Of a stretch of DNA of 64,000 nt, positions 22,501 to 35,095 are shown one piece after another. Where the stretch lies: positions 15,898,764 to 15,962,763 of the forward strand of contig ML677334.1 of the NCBI GenBank assembly GCA_007922305.1, given 5' to 3'. Positions within the stretch are counted from its first letter, which is position 1, and every line of letters starts with the position of its first letter. The translations under genes and the position numbers were made by a program. The DNA is from Dermatemys mawii. Its lineage: Eukaryota > Chordata > Testudines > Dermatemydidae. The notes beneath the pieces were generated by a model that had not been told where the DNA came from, did not search any database, and saw only the letters and a list, made by a program, of their open reading frames with translations.

Positions 22501-25500
22501 TGAAACAATAGCATTCATGATTTGCACAGAGAGAATGTTAAAGGGGAACGGGTTGCCAAAGTGTTGGTTTTGTGAACCTTTATACTAACATGGAAAGAAC
22601 CTGAAAAACTACAAAACAGAGCTGTCTCCAAGTTCTGGAACTCAGTGACATTGAGAATATACTTTGGCATTAGAAACAATCAAGAATGTAAACTTTTCTA
22701 TGTTTTCAATGTCAAATCCATATTCACCTAATAGAAGGGCCCATTTTTCCTAATTTGTTATTCAAGCATGCATTTAATTTAAGCTTGAAAACAGACCCAT
22801 TTTCACTAGAAATGAGGCCTCAATTGTGGTACTTTTCCTGATTTGCTTTTATGCCTCAATGTCAGTTGTGAGCACACTTCCTGCATTTACACATGCAGTT
22901 TTGGTACCTGTGCATGCACATTTTATTTAAAAAATGCAGCTTTCATTTTAGTTCATTATTCTGGAATTTTGCTATATCTGACTTGACTAAAAAAAAATCC
23001 CTTTCCATTTTTGTAATTTGTCAAATTTGATCCAGTGCAGAATCTTTCTATATCTAGCAAAAAGGTAAAACATTTTGCTTTGAAAATGGAGTAATTGTGG
23101 AAAGGATAATTCTTAAGAACTTTTTCCGCAGTGGTGAAATTCCAGCTTTTTTATTTTGGCAGAGAATGTAGATTCATCAGAATTGCTATAACAGATAAGA
23201 TTAAAGATTCATCTAATTCAGTGACTCTCTCACTTTGGCCAGTACCAGATGATGTAGAGAAACTCGGAAGTAAACAGTTATAGAATACGCAAAATGTCTT
23301 ACTAACACCATATATTTAGAAGTTGGTTTATGCCTGAAGCATATATTGTACAGTAAATTAAAATTATTACTCTTAAGTTTTTACAAACACCAGCACCACC
23401 ATACAATTCCCAACAGAAATAAAAATAGTTTTTTAAATCAGTTTTTTTCTTGTGATGATAATTTTAGGTACAAACTTATTTACTAAAATGAGATCCATTC
23501 TATTCCTCCAGAAAAAAACTTTCTTTAAAATAAAGTTACAATTTCTGTCCTAAAATAAAGCACACATCATTCATTTAACATTCTGAAGAAAGAGGAAAAT
23601 ACTTCATTTTAGACACCTTTAACTGAAATGTACCTCTTTCTTGTTCATGCCTCATCTACAGTATCTAATTTAAGTCTTGTATACACCCCAGCTGCACTGC
23701 AGTTACACTGCAACTGCACTGCTCTTTTGCCTCAGTAGGTGGACAGCTTATGAGATGGAGTACTACTTTAAATACACACTTTCAGTGGTATACAGGCTCA
23801 TACCCAGATTTCACCATAACTACATTTCATTTGTGTCCCAGTAACAGAAATTAATACAATGTAAAGTCTTAATATATTAATATAATATTATTGTAACATT
23901 AATATTACAATATTAATGTAACATCTTGGGAAGTTACACAAATAGCAGGAGGTTTTTGATAGGGACCAAATCCATAGAAAAGTTTCAATTATTTAAGCCA
24001 AATTAATTTCTATTATATTGGAAAGAGAGTGGAGGGTGATATCTAGATATTGTTAGGCATCCCTCTAGGAAATATATTCCATGATTTAAACTATTTATAA
24101 TAGGCAGTTTCTGTGTTTTCCATTTTTGACTTTTTGGTTTTATGCAGAAACACCACATTGAAATATGGACATTTATTGAAAAATAAAACACACAAAGAGA
24201 TCTGTCAAGTTTAATTTGTTTCAATCTGCATTTGCCCCCAGAAGCTTTTGTTGAGCAGTCTACTCCTCTAGCCTGAAAGTAAAGTGGGTTGTCCCAGTCT
24301 TGCACATCATTTCCTAATGTATGATTTTTTCATTAAACAGAATACCATGACTATTAACATAAGACAATCTTGTCTCCCATTATGTTAGCTGAGATTACTA
24401 AAGTTTCAACATTTTATTCTAGTTCTATCCATGTTAAATGAAGGTTGGAAAGCATTCTGTTAACCACTCCTCTGGTGATTCAGCCATCCCCTAACTGTGG
24501 GCTTTCTGAACTTTTAACAAATATCTGAATTATATGGATATTTGCATGATTTGTGGTGAATGGATGGGTTTTAGTTTCATGGGGTCACCATAGTTGTATT
24601 TGTTTTGTCTTTATAAAGATCCTAATTAAAATGAATCAATTGTTGACTTTGCAGAGCTGCAAAGTCAGAACTTTATGTGAACAGCTTAATACTGGTGTTT
24701 GCATAATACAAAATTGGCCAAAGTCCTGCTTTACTGCTGTTCTAGAGTTCTTTTTTTAGTAAAAGTAAAACTTCCAAAAATAAACCATTGGCAGTTATTC
24801 ATATTAAAGTTCAGTTCTAATATATGGTAAATAGTTCAGATACTTATTCAAAGTGTCACTGACCTTCTTTTTCCAATCAAAGCAGTGCATACACAGCCTG
24901 ATAATGTTTAGCCTAATCCTGAGATTTATAGGTTTGATTTACAATAGGAGTGACCCAAGTGACAGAGGAACAGAGCAAATGAGAACTGGAAATGAGATGA
25001 ACAGCAAATGCTATAGATGGCTTAGATCCTACCTATGTGAGAGATCTGTACTATAACATAACAGTTGTGATCAGCAGAGGTGCTGAAATTGTAGTCTGAA
25101 CTGTTATATAAGAGAAGGGACAACAGGCAGGGAGTTCCCTGTCAGGGGGGTCTAGATTCAAGAATTCCAACCCCCTTGGTCTGAAATAGTCCAAGTCTGA
25201 TTGCTATCAAAGCATAATGCAAAGCTCATCTTCGGCTTCCGTCTCTTTTCAAATGCTAGGGAATGAAGATTTCTATTGACTTGAATGGGCTTTTGATCAG
25301 GGCCTTCAAGATTTGCTCAGACTCCACGTTGGGCAAAGGTGGTAGATCGTCATAACCCACTTCCTTTCTTGGTTTATATGTCTTCATGTACAATAAAATG
25401 GTGAACAATGCTAACATTTTGAGTATTTTCATGGGCATCTGAGTTAATACCATTTGAAAAGCACAGGGCAATTCACACTTCAGAAGTGTTGTTTTAGGGT

Positions 25501-25580
25501 CTTTGCAAACTCAGGCAGATGTCTTTGCATTGCTAAACTTCAAAAATTGAGTGTTTCCTTGCAACTCTAACAGTTAGGCA
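22501..25580. other. unassigned AT-rich sequence
   Basis: No supported gene. An AT palindromic patch of alternating TAATATTA units lies at about 23870-23925. Short frames elsewhere show no domain. Confidence 0.5.
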
Positions 25581-25848
25581 CCAAGGGTATGTCTACTCTA
25601 GAATTTCCAACATTGCAGATGCAGCCCTCTAGCTTATGCACTCATAACAGTACTGGAAGGAATTCTTCCATTGCTGTATCATCTCCAAGACATGATAATT
25701 AGATTAAGGAAAGAATTTTCCAGTGACCTAGCAGTGGCTATGCCGGGGGTTAGGTTGCCTTAACTACATTGCACATGGCATGAAATTTTTCACATTCCTG
25801 AACAACGTCCTTAAGTTGACCTAATGTCATAGTGAAGACCAGGCCTAA
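25581..25848. mobile_element. short TIR element, related to 13192-13475
   Basis: The left terminus CCAAGGGTATGTCTACTCTA and the right terminus, which on the minus strand reads TTAGGCCTGGTCTTCACTAT, are partial inverted repeats of a ...GGTNTGTCTACACTA type. The interior has GGAATTCTTCCATTGC and GCCGGGGGTTAGGTTGCC, typical of the same non-autonomous family. No coding capacity. I could not find a clean target duplication. Confidence 0.6.
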
Positions 25849-26003
25849 CTTTCTAAAAATGAAAGCTGATACTCCTGAAGAAACATTAGAGAGGTCTGCC
25901 CATAGCGGGTGCACCCTGCACTTCAGGATATACTTCCCCAAGGCACTGAAACGTAAAAAAATAATGATTGATTTTAATACCTAGAAATCTTAGATAGTAT
26001 GCT

Positions 26004-26008
26004 GTATC
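26004..26008. repeat. left target-site duplication GTATC
   Basis: Matches 26486-26490 exactly. Confidence 0.85.
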
Positions 26009-26485
26009 TGTCAGAGGGTCCGGGCTGCCCTGTGTTCTCTCTGCTCCCAATAAAGGTCTTGACACTGCTTTTAGTGCTTCACCCAAGTGTCCTTTATTTA
26101 CAGTGCGCTTCTTGTGGCTTCAGTGAAACAACTAGTGCTCCCCACAATCCCTCGACAGTTGCCCCATTCTCCTGCTTCCTTGGTTTCCAGGCCCCTGAGG
26201 TACCTTTCCCGCAGCCAGGAGACAGCGTTACAGCCTTCCACTCCCTGTCTGGGCCTTCCCCCTCTTTACTGACTATGAGTCAGCGTTTTTATAATCCTCT
26301 CTGCTTCCAGTCTCAGCTGTAGTCCTTTAGCCCAGCCACGCTCTGTGAGCTAACCCTGACGAGGGCTTTCAGCTGGGCCTCCTGCCGGCTAGGGCCAGCC
26401 CCTGCCCCTGAGCCTCCTGCCTGTGAGCAGGGTTTAACATGCAGAGGCAGGGCATTCCAGGGGTTTTTACCCCTGCCCTGCCACA
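26009..26485 (-). mobile_element. solo LTR with 5-bp target duplication, antisense
   Basis: The block starts TGTCAGAGGG and ends CTGCCACA, giving the TG...CA ends of an LTR, and is flanked by the perfect 5-bp direct repeat GTATC at 26004-26008 and 26486-26490. On the minus strand the signals fall in LTR order: a TATAAAA box near 26290, then AATAAA polyadenylation signals near 26093 and possibly 26046, then the end at 26009. Length is 477 bp. No internal retroviral sequence lies beside it, so the provirus was lost by LTR-LTR recombination. Gypsy versus endogenous retrovirus cannot be decided from the LTR alone. Confidence 0.88.
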
Positions 26486-26490
26486 GTATC
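26486..26490. repeat. right target-site duplication GTATC
   Basis: Matches 26004-26008 exactly. Confidence 0.85.
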
Positions 26491-26640
26491 CCTGAACATT
26501 TTGATGGGTAAGATGCATAAAAAAGGTGTTACATGCCTATTTATCCCCTCACACTGAAATAACTCCACTGATTTGTGGTTATGAAAATAACATTCTATTG
26601 TAGGATGATGAGAGTGTTCATTCCTAGATTAAATTTATGC

Positions 26641-26767
26641 GACTATAAATATTTGTGTATGAAACCATGATATTGGCTATGGGCTAGATCTACAAAGACA
26701 TGTAGATGCCGAAGTCTAAAATTTAGATCCTCAAAACCCCCATTCAGCTTCTATCCAAGCCCCTCAA
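26641..26767 (+). repeat. direct repeat, copy 1
   Basis: About 127 bp (TATAAATATTTGTGTATGAA, GGGCTAGATCTACAAAGACA, CCCATTCAGCTTCTATCCAA) repeated at 27893-28018 with roughly eight differences and a 1-bp indel. Confidence 0.85.
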
Positions 26768-27240
26768 CAGATAATTCCACCCAGGCCCCCCAAAGTGGGC
26801 AACTGCTGAGCAGCCCCGGCGATTTAAAAGGGCCTGGGGGCCACTGGCCCTTTTAAATTGCTGGGTGGGCCTCAGGGTTCCTAGGTGCACACAGGGTGGT
26901 ACCGGCAGCAGCAAAGGCCGCAGGGTGGGCATGTGGAAGCCCTGGCCAGGCCAGAAGAGTGCTCATTGACTGTTCTGCCCTGAAGCCCAAAATTGCTGTC
27001 GGCGGGCCTGCTTTCACCTAACCATTTAGATGCCAAACCGTCTGATGGTGAGCATGCACAAAGCTGTCTAAATTGTGGTGCCCCTCAGTGCCTAAGTCCT
27101 GGCAGGATCCTCAAACAAGGGATTCTCCTGCCTATCTCACCCTTGGGGCCTGATCTTGTATAAATACTCTGAGGAACCCTACCAGATTGGGCCCTGCATA
27201 GAATGTAGCCAAGAATTAGCTGACAGTACCACCTCTATTA
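26768..27240. repeat. GC-rich repeat segment with an internal hairpin
   Basis: Locally GC-rich sequence between the direct repeat and the composite SINE. It contains an inverted repeat, GCGATTTAAAAGGGCC (26819-26834) against GGCCCTTTTAAATTGC (26846-26861), with one mismatch and an 11-base loop. I recognise the style as a turtle interspersed repeat but cannot name it. Confidence 0.45.
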
Positions 27241-27247
27241 TATCAAT

Positions 27248-27545
27248 GGCCCAGTGATTGGAGCACTAAATGACACTTGTGGGGACCTGGGTTCAAATCC
27301 ACATCCTGGCTGATAGGAAGTCAGAGACTTGAACGGAGGTCTTCCGTCTTCCAGATGAATGTCCTAACCCTAGGCTACAGGATATATTGTTGTGTGTCTC
27401 TCTATCTCTCTTGTTAAATTTGTTTCATTTTATTTGAAATGCTTAAACATTCATTGGAATAGGTACAGGAACCTGGGTCTCCCAGGTGACTGCCCAAATC
27501 CCTGGGCTATAGAGTTATTCTCACACTTCCTCTGGCCCAGTTACT
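27248..27545 (+). repeat. composite tRNA SINE: one forward and two reverse tRNA-like units
   Basis: The forward unit (27248-27300) has an A-box region CCAGTGATTGGAGCA and an intact B box GGTTCAAATCC at 27290-27300. A second unit (27326-27378) is tRNA-like only on the minus strand: read that way it begins TAGCCTAGGGTTAGGACA and ends with a B-box-like CGTTCAAGTC. A third, also inverted, lies at 27468-27513 (minus strand: TATAGCCCAGGGATTTGGGC, then GGAGACCCAGGTTCC is decayed but legible). The same arrangement and spacing recur at 36950-37265, so this is a family structure and not a chance event. Confidence 0.65.
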
Positions 27546-27892
27546 ATTTAAATATTTTATACAAAGGGAATAGCTTCAACAGGAGAAACTAAAAGACCTT
27601 CACCCTATTATAACAGTGTGGCTAGTAGTGTTTTGTTTTTTTCCCCTGAAGACAGGAATCTTAACTGAATAATTTTTAATTAATTTTAAAGTTCCTCAAG
27701 AGTCTGATTTTATTAAACCCCATAATGATTATTATGATTGTTTAGTGACTTTAGACAATGCTGTATTACAATCAGGAGTTGGGGTTGCATTGTGCTGAGT
27801 ACTTGTAAATACATATCCTATAAAGATAATTATCACACAGATAACTTAGTCTAAGTAATGTGTGTTCATTGGTCACTTTGTCTGGTTTTAGT

Positions 27893-28018
27893 GAATATAA
27901 ATATTTGTATATGAAACCATAATATTGACTATGGGCTAGATCTACAAAGACATGTAGATGCCTAAGTCTAAATTTAGATCCTCAAAATCCCCATTCAGCT
28001 TCTATCCAGGCCCCGCAA
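27893..28018 (+). repeat. direct repeat, copy 2
   Basis: Second copy of 26641-26767 (GAATATAAATATTTGTATAT, GGGCTAGATCTACAAAGACA), same orientation, about 1.25 kb downstream. Confidence 0.85.
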
Positions 28019-29879
28019 ATTTACATTTAGGATGTAAATCTTAGTGTTTCCAATATGTGCATGTTCTGCTGTGTTAGAATTGGGGATAGGAAAACATTTC
28101 ATCACTTACAACTAACACTGAATAAGATGCAGAATATTTCCTATGAGGTACTGGGAACTGTCTAGTCCCACTGAAGTTACAGAAAGCACTCCACATTTGG
28201 CAGGATTGGGCCTTTAATAAATTTGCCTTGCAACAGCACAAACAGCAGAGTAATTCATTGTGGTAGAGATACATAACATTTTTTTTTCATAGATTTACCA
28301 AAAGAACATCTTCCTCAGCTGAAATTGTATCACTTTGATAGAGAATAGTAACTAAGGGGTCTTAGAGTTCTAAGTAGTACAGTACTCATGCAGCTTGGTG
28401 TTTATTATTAGTAATTATGCACATCCTGCTAGCTAACACAGCCTGTCATATCTCCATGAAATGAGCTGCACAGGATCTCATAATGTGTGCCAAAAATATG
28501 ATAAGCATATTGAAAATTGTACAAAAGGCAGTGTGCAGTTCAGTTTCAGAGAAATAACAGACATTTCATAACCTTACTAGATTTTTAAAAGGAATTTTGG
28601 TACACCACAAACAATGTTTAAATAATTTGAACAGTCTTTCTTAAATTACAAAAATGAAGTGAAAAAAAAATATATGTCTGTGTGTGTTCTTTACACTGGT
28701 ATGTATGAAATCAATGTCATTTTAACTGTATTTCTTGTCAGTTTAACTCACACCTTTGATTTTATTTAAATGTTGCCTTTTCTGTTTTAGTTTTTTCCAC
28801 CTCTGATCTGCAATAAAATTAATAAGTATGGAGCCACATTTCTACTAAACCAGGAAAGCATTTAACATCTCTCTGGGAAATTATAGGTCATAATAATTTC
28901 TTCTTCACTGAATAATCTTTGATTGACGATACCTCTGTGTGTGTTTAGATTAATTCTGATATTATGGAAGCAAAATATGCTCCCTTTCTGATTAACTGTT
29001 TCATTTTCTAATTAGGATACTAACATCAGTGTGTCCCTTGTGTATTTTTTTTCTGTGCACTGTTAAATCTAGGTCATGCTTTTTGAGCCTGTCTACATGG
29101 CTTAATAAGAATTAAACAAGGTTTGAATTAGTGATGGGCTCAAGTACTTCAAAAATAATCTTAATAGTTATTGTACTTAAAGTACTGTGAGGGTTTGGAT
29201 TCTGATTTGGATTCCAGGTCTACAGTATGTCAGTTGATGGGCTGCATGTATTAATAAGTATTATTATTTATTTTATTGATGATTGATGTAATATGTGTTG
29301 TGGTATTCCTGACCTCAGCTCCAGACTGCACATTCTTCTTAGATTGCCACTCCCACCTTCTTTATATTGGGTATTTCAGCACCTGCAAACAGAATGGATC
29401 AACAGATAACTCAGGGTGGCTGGGTTTTTATGGTTACTAAGGCATAGCTAGGTTACTGACTAACATGAATTAACCCCCAAAATAGGTGTCATTCCACAGC
29501 TTTTCTTTGTTTTACTTTTCCTATCTGTAAAATAGGCCTAAAAATAATAATTTTCAGCTAGTTACATAGAGCTTGTTCATCTGTATATCTTATAGTGCTT
29601 GATAAAATCTGATATGCTTGAGTAACTCCTTTTTAAAGCTAGTATCACCATGCACATACAGTCATAATCTTTCATCAGTGAAGTAAAAGGTAATGCTTGC
29701 CCATGAAGGCAAGAGTGGGACCATACATCTGATATATGCTTTCACTTTAAGACTTTGTTGGTCTAGTCTAGTGGATGAGTCATGGATCTAACAAATCAGA
29801 GGTGTTTCTCTGTCCTCAGCTCTTCTTTAAACATTGTATCTGATAGATGAAGCATGTTCCAGCAGTTATGAGATTAGTC
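28019..29879. other. unassigned AT-rich sequence
   Basis: No gene or clear repeat. 29515-29600 contains CCTATCTGTAAAATAGGCCT, a possible SINE-body scrap. Confidence 0.5.
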
Positions 29880-30075
29880 TGGGTTCTGAGAGACCCATTT
29901 CAATTTTCCTGCTTTACTGCAGACTCCTTGTGTGAGTTTGCCTCTTTGTGCTTTAATTTCCCATCTGCAAAATGGTAATAGCCACAGTGTTGTGAGGATA
30001 AACACATTAAAGATTTGAAAACACTCAGATATGGTATATGGGGCCATATAAGTACCTAAGATGACATTGAACAAG
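29880..30075 (+). repeat. tRNA-derived SINE, body and 3' end
   Basis: Recognised by TTTAATTTCCCATCTGCAAA, ATGGTAATAGCCACAGTGTT, GTGAGGATAAACACATTAAA and GGGGCCATATAAGTACCTAA, the central and 3' parts of the turtle Pol III SINE. The tRNA-like head is absent or unrecognisable. Confidence 0.75.
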
Positions 30076-30339
30076 TCATCCAAACTCACAAGGCCTTAAT
30101 TATTCCCTTCTAAGTTGTAATTAGATCTGAGGAAGGTAAGTAAAATCTGTGTTTTAGCTATTTCCCTTTAAAAACCAGAAGGCCAAATTCTCTATCTGAC
30201 CTTGCAACCCTTGATGTTTCAAGTGCATTGAATATTATATCTTTCCATCCTTTGGCTACATTTTGTTTTAGACATTATCCAAATCAGCAGATCCAGAAAT
30301 AGAAGAGTTTGTTTTATTTTAGAGTTGATTTACAAAAAC

Positions 30340-30868
30340 AATTAGGGGTATGAAACGGCTTTCAGAAGAGGCTAGATTAATAAAACTCGGACTTTTCAGC
30401 TTGGAAAAGAGACAACTAAGGGAGGATATGATTGAGGTCTATAAAATTGTGATTGGTGTGGCGAACATAAAAAAGGAAGTGTTATTTAGTCCTTATCAAA
30501 ATATAAGACCTAGAGGTCACCAAATAAAATTAATGGGCAGCAGGTTTAAAACAACCAAAAGGAAATATTTTTTTTTCACACAATGCACAGTCAAACACAG
30601 GAACTCTTTGCCAGAGGATGTTGTGAAGGCCAAGACTATAACAGGGTCCAAAAAAGAACTAAATTAATTTATAAGCCAGAATGGATAAGGATAGTGTCCC
30701 TAGCATCTGTGTGCCAGAACCTAGGAATGGGCATCAGGGTATGGATCACTTGATGATTACCTGTTCTATTCATTCCCTCTGGGGCACCTAGCATTGGCCA
30801 TTGTCAAAAGACAGGATACTGGGCTAGATGGACCTTTGGTCTGACCCATTATGGCTGTTCTTATGATT
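30340..30868 (+). mobile_element. CR1 LINE 3' end, sense
   Basis: Starts in the last coding part of ORF2 (RLIKLGLFSLEKRQLREDMI at about 30374-30433, then KYFFFTQCTVKHRNSLPEDV at about 30563-30625) and ends in the CR1 tail GGGCTAGATGGACCTTTGGT, CTGACCCATTATGGCTGTTC. The frame from 30350 stays open for 105 codons, so decay is modest, but all catalytic RT motifs lie upstream of the truncation. Confidence 0.92.
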
Positions 30869-31654
30869 TGCTGTGTCACATCTTGTTTATCGTGCCATTA
30901 TTTATCTTATAAACAATCAAATGCAATGACACAATCCACAAAATATAAGGGTATGCATCCAAAGCACTATAAAAATAGCTTCTGCTTCTAATTACAATCC
31001 TCCATTATTTCTCAGTCTGTGGCTCTGTGGTTATGATTCTGGTCATAGGATAACAGTAAGCAGTGTTTTGATACAGGTGGGAAGCATTTTTATATAGTAT
31101 CTATCTATCTATGTATAAATACACACGCATACATGCATGCACACACTTTAGTACATGGCTCACAAACAGATAGCACATAAAGTGTCAAAGGAAACTACTG
31201 ATTTTGAATGTCTCAATTTCTGGGTGCCCACACTTAAGACGCTCAAAGGAACCTGATTTTCAGAGAGCGGGTGCTCAGCTCAGCTCAGTGTTTCAAGTTA
31301 GGCAACCAAAATCACTAGACGGTGTTGCATGGCAGCATTGCACCCTTCTGCTTATGTTCCACTCAACACTGGGTTGCACTGGAACCTATTAGCTGTGTGT
31401 AGCTTCAATAATGCAGCTAACTGTGCAGTCTGTCTGCACATTGTCAATGGAGTGATTAAGGCCTATGAAGGTATTGTCTACTAGTTTTACTATATTTAGT
31501 AGAATTTAAACCTGCAGGTAACTCTTAAGATATGGGTCATATGCATGTAAGTACCCGGGACTTGATTCAAAGCCCATTAATGATGCCAGTGGATTTTTTT
31601 CCTTTAACTTCTTTGAGTTTTGGACAAGGCCCTGAGGGACAAATTTACCAGCAG
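30869..31654. repeat. unassigned sequence with microsatellite and short repeat
   Basis: (CTAT)n at 31099-31112 and an alternating purine-pyrimidine ACACACGCATACATGCATGC run at 31121-31147. Around 31245-31300, CCTGATTTTCAGAGAGC and GTGCTCAGCTCAG resemble an old turtle repeat fragment. Confidence 0.4.
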
Positions 31655-31765
31655 TGAAGCCAGATAGTATAAGGGTCGAAAGGACCACTAGATCATCTAA
31701 TCTGACATGTGTATCATACGCTAGCAACATTCCCCAACACCTGCTAAATTTATTTAGAAGCTATA
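31655..31765 (-). mobile_element. CR1 3' UTR fragment, antisense
   Basis: Plus-strand text AAAGGACCACTAGATCATCT followed by AATCTGACATG is the reverse complement of a CR1 tail of the GTCAGACTAGATGATC type. Confidence 0.7.
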
Positions 31766-34478
31766 GATTGTTATTACCTGGCAGTCAATCCCTAATTAAA
31801 TAAATCTGCTGTGCCTATTTGCTATAATTTTTATAGATGCTTCACAAGACATCCACTTTAAAAGAAAACACCATTGTTTACTTTAGTATGCATGACAGCT
31901 GAGTGCTTAAAAATTGTATTTACATTTATTGTTGCCACCAAAGGTACTGTTTTTGTGCAGCCACAGTGAGAGGCACGATAAAGCCAACTTCCGTCCTCAA
32001 AAGATAAGAGAATCTCTGTCCTAAATCCTTCTTATAAGCTAACTTTAGAGGTCAGAGGAAAGAACATGGATGGAAGACTAGAGTTCATATTCCTATAGGC
32101 AAAGGAAATACATGGACTGAGCAAAGCCACGGGAAGGTAATTTCAATCAGATGGTTTTAATGAGATAAGCCAGATGGATATGATCAAAAAGTGTTTGGAC
32201 TGTTGGTAATAAGGTAGAAAAGCTGAAAGGTGTTAGGAATATCCCATTTAAAACATTTAACATGAAAATGGAAAGAGCTAATGTGAAGGTAGCAATATGC
32301 CTGAGGTTCGAGGAATGCAACATTGCTTTGCACCTTTCATTACAGCAGTTGAGCAAAATGGTAGTTATAGCTAATCTTGAAAAATGCAACCCTCAATCAT
32401 AACAAGTTGCTAAGAGTTCAGCACACTTCATGATATGACAGCTTTCTTTTCTGAGCCATGGATGTAGCAATTTGGATCTGTGTTGAAACGCAGAAATCTC
32501 ATACAGAGGGTACAGGAGACTTTCACTGACAGAAGCACAAGATGATGTGCAATGTCTGATGGTAAATTAAATTCTTTCTTTTATATTGAGAGGCGACCTT
32601 CTTTGAGGGCCAGATTGTGACTTTGCGGTGCACTCACTCAGAGTAGAGGGAGGGTAAAGAGCCCAGGCCTCCCCTGGGTTTCCTACCTATATTGCAGGAA
32701 ATAGCATAAGCAAAAGAACAGCATTCTTGGTTTCTGCCCTTCTTGTGCAGGGGGGCTGAGAGTAGATCGGGTCTCAGCTCCATTTCCCAGTCAGGTGCAG
32801 AAGGGAAAGTAAGCTGTATCAGGAAAAGGCAAGGGAGAAATAGGCTACAAATTTGATTGAGTCCCAATTCAGTTTCCACTCTGCTCATTGGGGAGTTCAA
32901 CTATATGTTGCCTCTTTCTATAGGCAGAATGTAAAGCATCAATCCAGCAATAAAGGAACTCTATATTTAAAGCTGTTTGTAAAGAACTTTAATGACACTT
33001 CCTAGTTTTTCAGTTCATCTTTCTTTTGCATTATGATATCTGTGCACTTAAAAAAAGAAAAGAGGAAAAAAAAGACCGATTTGAAGTCAAATTCATCTCT
33101 CTTTTTATAGATATAATTGCTGACATTCTTAAATCATCCAAGCCCAGAAGTTCCATAGATCCCAATGTCTGAAAGTACAGATGTGTGGATGTAAAAATTA
33201 TCTGTACACAGCTCCCTTTGAATATTGATGCCAAGTGAATAACAGGAAGCTTATGGAGGTGATGGTCCACAGTGCCCCTGTGGTTCTTGTTGATTTGGGA
33301 GTGAATTCCCTGGATTTTTACTGACTGTGTTCCCTTCCTTGACCTCAGATGTACCACACTCCTCTATTTTTACGATAATGTGACTGAGTTCTAATTTATG
33401 GGGTTTGTTTCATTTTTTTACTCTCCTGAAGGTTCAACCAGGAGAGGACAGAATGCAGCCAGTAGATTCTCACTGTGTGTGATCTTACTGGGGAAGAAAA
33501 AGTATGGTTTATTTTTTGGCTATATGCATCCACATTTTGCTTCTTTTTTCCCATGGATGAAGCTCTGTTGACTTCATGAGCAGTACATGATGTGGGACCT
33601 TTTATAGCTTGCACACTTCTTAGTTCAGTAATAAAACGTTTGGCTGAATATTCTCCTTTGAAACATAGTCTGTCTTCCCTCCAGTGATTGCATTTCTGGC
33701 TGAAAAAAAGCCACTATGGTATTGTTCCTCCTGGCAAATTAAGGAATAGTGGTACCATTCATTACTTTAACCTTGTGTATATGACTCTTAAAAATGTAGC
33801 ATAAATTTATTTTCCACTTTCTCAGCTCAAGCGTCATTGGAATTAATATTGTACATTAAAAATGAAAACAGGCTATGTTTTTTCCCCCAAGCATAACTTT
33901 ATTTAAAGAAAAGATTTGCATAAAAGATGAAGATTAGCTATATAGAGTGAACTCTATTAAACTTTATCCCAAATTACCTTGTGCACAGTATTTTTATTTT
34001 TTAAAAATCAATAAAAAGCTGAATGAAATAATATGCCAACTACTCTAGCTGGAAGGGGATTATAAAACAGCTGCCATTAGGGTTTAGTTGTAGAGATAAC
34101 TCTTTATACTTATAATGATGATGATAATTATTTTGCCCAAAGGATTATTATGGTTATTCTGATACATTATAGGTATCTTCTTGGCATGAGATCTTTCTTA
34201 CTGGTGCATGTAAATTAGATGGGTAAAATTCAGGCGCTAAATGTAAATCTGGTTGCATATTATTGCTCCAAATGCAGTGTTAGTATTGGCAGACTGGTTA
34301 TTCCCATCAGAAGTACTATATGTGAGAAGTCTAACAGCTGCCCTGGGTTCGTAAGAGCTAAAATATGAGGCCCCTGCCTCTTGACCCAAGGCTCCATTTG
34401 TAAAGGACATGCTGAGCTTAAACCCACAGGCTGAGAATAGGTAGGAGAGTGGCCCCACCTCCCACCTACCACAATAGA
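31766..34478. other. unassigned sequence
   Basis: No supported gene. 32590-32900 is slightly GC-richer and could be an old repeat, not identified. Confidence 0.45.
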
Positions 34479-34545
34479 ACTCATAGCCTCATAGACATTA
34501 AGGTTAGTAGGGATCATTATGATCTGTTGACTTGTAAATGGGGGA
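34479..34545 (-). mobile_element. CR1 3' UTR fragment, antisense, short
   Basis: TCATAGACATTAAGGTTAGT, GGGATCATTATGATCTG is the reverse complement of the CR1 tail with GATCATAATGGTCCC and CTTAAAGTCTATGA. Confidence 0.6.
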
Positions 34546-34959
34546 AGCAAACTTTAGACAATGACCCCTACTGAGAAAGTCCCATCCTGCAAGTTCCAAG
34601 ATTGCAAATGTGGAGACTGCTGGATGGAGAGCTTTACTAACTTAATTCAATTGCCCAGATGGTGCATAAGGAGAGTTTCAGAGGCTCAGGTATCTAAAGA
34701 CCCAAACCCTGCACTTGCACTGTGTTGCCTTTGAAAATGTCTCCCACTGCTAGTAGATTATGTCTCCTCATACTTTACTTTGGAAGAACCAAAAATATCC
34801 ACAAAGTTGCCTCATTGTACTCCTTAAAACTCTCCTTTTCCATGATGCCTGAAAAACACTTGACAGCGGTTATGTTGCCAGTCTCTAGAGACCACTGTCT
34901 TTCTTACTGACCAATATTGACCAACACTGTTTCCTTCTACTCATCTGTTTGTATCCACC
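34546..34959. other. unassigned sequence
   Basis: Nothing recognised. Confidence 0.45.
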
Positions 34960-35095
34960 TGTTCTCTTTTTGTTGTATACTTATGTTGTAAGTTCTATGG
35001 GGCTGAGGTCATGTTTTGTTCTGTGTTTGTACAGCACCTGGTCCATGGTGGAGCCCCCTACATGCTATGGTAACATAAATATGTATACAATGGAA
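34960..35095 (+). repeat. SINE 3' body fragment
   Basis: GTTCTGTGTTTGTACAGCAC, CTGGTCCATGG and GGAGCCCCCTACATGCTATG match the 3' region of a SINE subfamily also visible at 43955-44025. Confidence 0.6.
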
